Source of the DNA: an uncultured Blautia sp.
GTDB taxonomy: Bacteria > Bacillota > Clostridia > Lachnospirales > Lachnospiraceae
Reading direction: 5' to 3'
DNA length: 9,597 nucleotides
Assembly (NCBI GenBank): GCA_902476765.1
Contig: CABSEJ010000123.1
Coordinates: forward strand, 1-9,597
Both the position numbers and the translations under genes were made by a program. Below are positions 6,673 to 9,597 of this stretch, in pieces; the first letter of the stretch is position 1; each line of letters opens with the position of its first letter. The notes under the pieces are model-generated. The model did no database searches. It was not told the DNA's origin and was given only the letters and a program-made list of their open reading frames with translations.

Positions 6673-8181
6673 ATGGATTGGAAAGACAGAATTAAGTGGA
6701 AACTTCTAATCATACTTGCGGCTCTTGCCGGAATTTTGATTGTCTGGTGCGCTGGAAAGGCGGGCGAAAAGAAAGGCAGCGCTGAAGCAGAAATTCTCAG
6801 AGAGTATGCGCTGAAGGAAAATGAATGGGCCAGCGCCGGAATTCCATTTGAGGAGGCCCATGATTTTTCAGAGAAAGCAGTAATAGAGGACAGCTCTGCA
6901 GAAACGGCAGATGCCCGTACTTTTGTTTCTCAGAGCAATGGAGAGGAAAAACCTTCTGTTCTTCAGACTGAGGAGCAGACCATTGAGGAAAGAGGAGAGG
7001 AATCTCTGCCTGCGGCATCCCAGGAGACAAATATAAGGGTACTGCTGATGAGCAGCGGTTATGAAAGCTACTATCATCAGCAGGTTTCCCTGTGTTTCCA
7101 GGGCAGCTGCCAGGTGGAGGACACAGGGCAGGTCTTTCAGGACCAGGAAACCTTGAATTTGAGTCCGGACAGCCCGGAGCTGGCAGGAGGAAGTCTTACC
7201 CTGACCCCTCAGCAGCAGGAGGGACGGATACAGGTAATGTCTATAAGCCGGGGACAGGGTAACCCGGCCTATTTGGGAAGTCTGACCATTTATAAGGATG
7301 ATAAGGGACTTCGGATGGTGAATACTCTGCCTTTAGAAGATTATCTCCGGGGAGTGGTTCCCAGTGAAATGCCTGCTTCCTATCCCAGTGAAGCTCTGAA
7401 GGCTCAGGCTGTCTGTGCCAGAACCTATGCCTGTGTTCAGATGGAGGGCAGCAGTCTGGAGGATTTGGGCGCTCAGGTGGATGACAGTGTTTCTTTTCAG
7501 GTATATCAAAACAGTGGAGAAGACCAGGCGGCCTCTCAGGCAGTGGAAGATACAAGGGGACAGATTCTATTGAATAACGGTTCTCCTATCAATGCCTACT
7601 ATTTTTCTACTTCCCATGGAAAAACCAGTACAGATGAAGTATGGGAGGCAGCGGCACCGGCTTCGTACTTGAAAAGCGTGGACTGTACTTATGATTCCGG
7701 GGAACCCTGGTATCAGTGGCAGGTAACCCTTCCCATGGCCCGGCTTCTGGAAAATGCTCAGGTAATGTACGGAGAAATTCATTCCATCACCGGGGTAGAA
7801 ATCCGGGAAAAGGGAGAGGGGGAAGCAGTGCTGAATCTGGCTCTTTATACGGACCAGGGAGAAAAGGAAATCCACAGTGAATATGACATCCGCAGTGTTT
7901 TGGCTCCTAAGGGACTTTCCATAACACGGCAGGACGGCTCTCAGGTGAAAGGAAGTTCTCTTCTTCCCAGCGCTTATTTCAGTCTGGAAGAAACACGGGA
8001 TGACCAGGGGCAGTTGACGGCTTATGTGATAAAGGGCGGCGGCTATGGGCATGGTGTGGGAATGAGCCAGAACGGAGCCAGGGGAATGGCTGAAGCGGGG
8101 AAAAATTATGAGGAAATCCTCACCTATTTTTATAAGGACGTGGAAATTGGGAATATTAAAGATATTGCCGCTGAAAAGTAG
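6673..8181 (+). CDS. SpoIID/LytB-domain protein (peptidoglycan lytic transglycosylase-like, membrane-anchored)
   Basis: This is a 502-residue protein with one N-terminal membrane segment at about 10-27 after a short basic start, so most of it should lie outside the cytoplasm. Residues 28-115 are acidic, low in complexity and Glu/Ser-rich, probably a spacer. A further segment at about 116-205 leads into the SpoIID domain. This begins with LPLEDYLRGVVPSEMP, where E232 matches the catalytic Glu of SpoIID, and continues with YFSTSHGKTS. It ends with the GYGHGVGMSQNGARGMA motif (H460). SpoIID cleaves denuded glycan strands during engulfment in sporulation, while LytB proteins modulate amidases. 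The protein is longer than B. subtilis SpoIID (about 340 residues) because of the N-terminal extension, so orthology is not certain. The start has only GGAAG one base away, a poor ribosome binding site, but no better in-frame start exists. It is followed 31 bp later by the YihY-family gene, likely its operon partner. Confidence 0.85.
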   Translation: MDWKDRIKWKLLIILAALAGILIVWCAGKAGEKKGSAEAEILREYALKENEWASAGIPFEEAHDFSEKAVIEDSSAETADARTFVSQSNGEEKPSVLQTEEQTIEERGEESLPAASQETNIRVLLMSSGYESYYHQQVSLCFQGSCQVEDTGQVFQDQETLNLSPDSPELAGGSLTLTPQQQEGRIQVMSISRGQGNPAYLGSLTIYKDDKGLRMVNTLPLEDYLRGVVPSEMPASYPSEALKAQAVCARTYACVQMEGSSLEDLGAQVDDSVSFQVYQNSGEDQAASQAVEDTRGQILLNNGSPINAYYFSTSHGKTSTDEVWEAAAPASYLKSVDCTYDSGEPWYQWQVTLPMARLLENAQVMYGEIHSITGVEIREKGEGEAVLNLALYTDQGEKEIHSEYDIRSVLAPKGLSITRQDGSQVKGSSLLPSAYFSLEETRDDQGQLTAYVIKGGGYGHGVGMSQNGARGMAEAGKNYEEILTYFYKDVEIGNIKDIAAEK

Positions 8182-8212
8182 CCGGGGATAAAAGAAACAG
8201 AGGGATGATGAG

Positions 8213-9136
8213 ATGGAAAGAATCAAAAAACTGATAAAGTTCTTTCGGGATTTTATGGAGAATATGGGCAGCAAGCATGTGACTGCATACGCAGCCCAGG
8301 CCGCCTATTTTATCATATTGTCTTTTATTCCTTTTATGCTGCTTTTGATGACTTCTGTCAGATATACGCCTCTCACAAAAGATGAGGTACTGAATGCGGT
8401 AACCCGTATCTGTCCTGCTAATTTTCAGGGCTTTATTCTCAGCGTAGTAGGAGAGGTATACGCCAAGTCTCTCAGCGTGGTGCCTATTTCCGCAGTGATT
8501 GCTCTCTGGTCTGCAGGAAAGGGAATACAGGCGCTGACCAATGGATTTAATTCTATTTACCAGGTGAAAGAGACTCGTAATTATCTTATGACAAGGCTAC
8601 GCTCGGTACTGTATACTCTGGTTTTTGTAATTTCCATTATTCTTACTTTGATTTTACAGGTTTTCGGAAACAGTCTTCAGCGGGAGCTGAGTAAGCGTTT
8701 ACCTTTTCTGGATACTCTGGTGGCTATGATTATCAGTATGAGGGTAGTGATTACCCTGAGTCTGCTGTCTCTGGTTTTCTTAATTATGTATAAATTTATC
8801 CCAAACAGAAAGGCTACGTTAAGAAGTCAGCTGCCGGGGGCTATTTTGTCAGCGGTTTGCTGGTCTGCCTTTTCCTTTTGCTTTTCTCTGTACATTGATG
8901 TGTTTAACGGTGCTTCTAATATGTATGGCAGTATGACGACGGTTATCTTGATTTTGCTGTGGATGTATTTTTGTATGATGTTTGTCATGATAGGGGCCCA
9001 GGTCAACCACTACTTCGAGGAAAAATTCCGTTGGGTTCATAAGATTGCGGCGGAAACTCTTCGCAAAGAGTATGAGCTGCTTACCCGGCAGGAAGATGAA
9101 GAGGATGAGGGAGAAGAAGAGGAAGAACAGGAGTAA
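8213..9136 (+). CDS. YihY/BrkB-family integral membrane protein
   Basis: This 307-residue membrane protein belongs to the YihY/virulence factor BrkB family, whose biochemical role is unsettled; the old ribonuclease BN label is considered wrong. Six hydrophobic segments are visible at about 28-49, 85-105, 130-152, 168-195, 207-230 and 241-265. Family features include an AYFIILSFIPF-like first segment, the ALWSAGKGIQALTNGFN motif after the second (about 98-112), the KFIPN turn at 194-198, PGA at 208-210, and GAQVNHYFE after the last segment (261-269). The C-terminus ends in a strongly acidic tail (294-307, almost all Glu and Asp). GAGGG at 8200-8204 supports the ATG at 8213. It lies 31 bp after the SpoIID-domain gene and is probably cotranscribed with it. 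Confidence 0.9.
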   Translation: MERIKKLIKFFRDFMENMGSKHVTAYAAQAAYFIILSFIPFMLLLMTSVRYTPLTKDEVLNAVTRICPANFQGFILSVVGEVYAKSLSVVPISAVIALWSAGKGIQALTNGFNSIYQVKETRNYLMTRLRSVLYTLVFVISIILTLILQVFGNSLQRELSKRLPFLDTLVAMIISMRVVITLSLLSLVFLIMYKFIPNRKATLRSQLPGAILSAVCWSAFSFCFSLYIDVFNGASNMYGSMTTVILILLWMYFCMMFVMIGAQVNHYFEEKFRWVHKIAAETLRKEYELLTRQEDEEDEGEEEEEQE

Positions 9137-9170
9137 CAGAAGAAAAAGAGAGAAAGCGGAAAAGAAAATC

Positions 9171-9199
9171 TTGACAGAATGAGGCAAAATGGCTACAAT
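9171..9199 (+). promoter_or_regulatory. Sigma-A promoter of the T-box transcript
   Basis: A perfect TTGACA (9171-9176) and TACAAT (9194-9199) are spaced 17 bp. The start would be near 9206, about 15 nt before T-box stem I. It lies 34 bp after the YihY-family stop, so the T-box unit has its own strong promoter. Confidence 0.85.
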
Positions 9200-9205
9200 A
9201 GGTAG

Positions 9206-9461
9206 CAGACATAAAGAAAAGGCTGAGAAAGTGCAAGTAGATGTTTATTTTCTGTCAGAGATGGAGGGTCGCCGGCTGAAAGCCTTCCTCAGTTCAGATA
9301 GGCATTGAGATTCACACTGGAGCTGCGTTTTTGAAAAATGAGTAGGAAATGCCGTAGACTGTGCGTTAAACAGAAGCAAAGTGCCTGCCTTGGAAAGAGG
9401 CAGGAACAAGGGTGGTACCACGGAATTATGACTTCGTCCCTTAGGGGCGGGGTCTTTTTTT
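9206..9461 (+). promoter_or_regulatory. T-box riboswitch, probably tRNA-Phe responsive (specifier UUC)
   Basis: T-box leaders bind uncharged tRNA and switch a terminator to an antiterminator. The invariant T-box sequence is at 9405-9423 (AAGGGTGGTACCACGG core), with the tRNA-end-pairing TGGT at 9413-9416, which demands an A discriminator base. Stem I spans about 9221-9323. GGCT pairs with AGCT at the base, followed by a GA-rich kink-turn region. AGTG (9230-9233) pairs with CACT (9314-9317). The specifier loop has AGTA on the 5' side, and ATGTTTAT (9241-9248) pairs with ATAGGCAT (9298-9305) above it. The 3' side of the loop reads UGAGAUUCA; aligned with the B. subtilis glyQS loop from memory, the codon is UUC (Phe, whose tRNA has A73). 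AUU (Ile) is the alternative reading. Stem III is CCTGCCT/AGGCAGG (9384-9404). The regulated gene is not in the window. Confidence 0.92.
9430..9461 (+). terminator. T-box-controlled intrinsic terminator
   Basis: GACTTCGTCCC (9430-9440) pairs fully, with G-U wobbles, to GGGGCGGGGTC (9444-9454) around a TTA loop, followed by seven T (9455-9461). It is the OFF state of the T-box switch; the antiterminator forms instead when uncharged tRNA binds. Confidence 0.93.
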
Positions 9462-9464
9462 GTT

Positions 9465-9597
9465 CTAGTAGGAAATTCTCTGAATTTCCTACTAGTGTAC
9501 TGGCACGTTCATTTTCAGCATAATGACGTAGAATGAATTTTCATTCTGCAAGGCGGAGGAATGAGGCGTAGCGGTGGCTACGTCGATTGACGACAAC
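9465..9597. repeat. Palindrome-rich block, possible interspersed repeat or MITE-like element (continues past the window)
   Basis: This 133-bp stretch between the T-box terminator and the right edge has no credible protein gene but several strong inverted repeats. CTAGTAGGAAATTC (9465-9478) and GAATTTCCTACTAG (9482-9495) form a perfect 14-bp stem with a TCT loop. GTAGAATGAA (9528-9537) pairs with TTCATTCTGC (9540-9549). GGCGTAGC (9565-9572) pairs with GCTACGTC (9577-9584). GACGTAG (9525-9531) is also an exact inverted copy of CTACGTC (9578-9584), allowing an alternative outer stem. Such density is unlike an ordinary leader and suggests a mobile palindromic repeat, but copy number cannot be judged from one window. 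Confidence 0.55.

Noticed and set aside
9338..9523. 61-codon open frame inside the T-box leader
   Set aside because: It runs through stem III, the T-box motif, the terminator and the palindrome; it is an accident of structured RNA sequence.
9560..9589. Nine-codon ORF after GGAGGA in the palindromic block
   Set aside because: The GGAGGA abuts the ATG with no proper spacing and the ORF stops at once; it lies within a hairpin.

Overview
The window looks like a chromosomal segment from a spore-forming member of the Clostridia, most likely a Lachnospiraceae relative. The reasons are strong GGAGG-type ribosome binding sites, consensus sigma-A promoters with 17-bp spacers, a T-box leader, a Firmicutes-style 6S RNA, and SleB-like and SpoIID-like cell-wall proteins. 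All real genes read on the + strand. The genus call is an inference from gene content and style, because no search was run.

Layout: (1) positions 1-155 hold the last 50 or so codons of an unrecognised gene. (2) leuA (294-1949) has its own promoter and encodes a yeast/actinobacterial-type 2-isopropylmalate synthase. (3) 2004-5149 is a tight cluster of a SleB-like cell wall hydrolase, threonine synthase (thrC) and an HD-domain phosphohydrolase whose start codon overlaps the thrC stop. (4) 5150-5529 has no protein gene but carries a strong promoter, a roughly 187-nt RNA best read as 6S RNA, and an intrinsic terminator. (5) galM (aldose 1-epimerase) follows; its true start is 5530, because the longer in-frame ORF would begin between the 6S RNA and its terminator. 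(6) A SpoIID/LytB-domain protein and a YihY/BrkB-family membrane protein form a second pair (6673-9136). (7) 9171-9461 is a complete T-box riboswitch with promoter, stem I, stem III, antiterminator sequence and terminator. Its specifier is best read as UUC (Phe), so a phenylalanyl-tRNA synthetase gene is expected beyond the right edge. (8) 9465-9597 is packed with inverted repeats between the T-box terminator and the unseen regulated gene, and looks like an interspersed palindromic element.

Functionally the window mixes amino-acid biosynthesis (Leu, Thr), amino-acid sensing (T-box), global transcription control (6S RNA), sugar metabolism (galM) and envelope or sporulation functions. I see no defence system, CRISPR array, phage or complete transposon. 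The least ordinary parts are the two regulatory RNAs and the palindrome-rich block at the right end.
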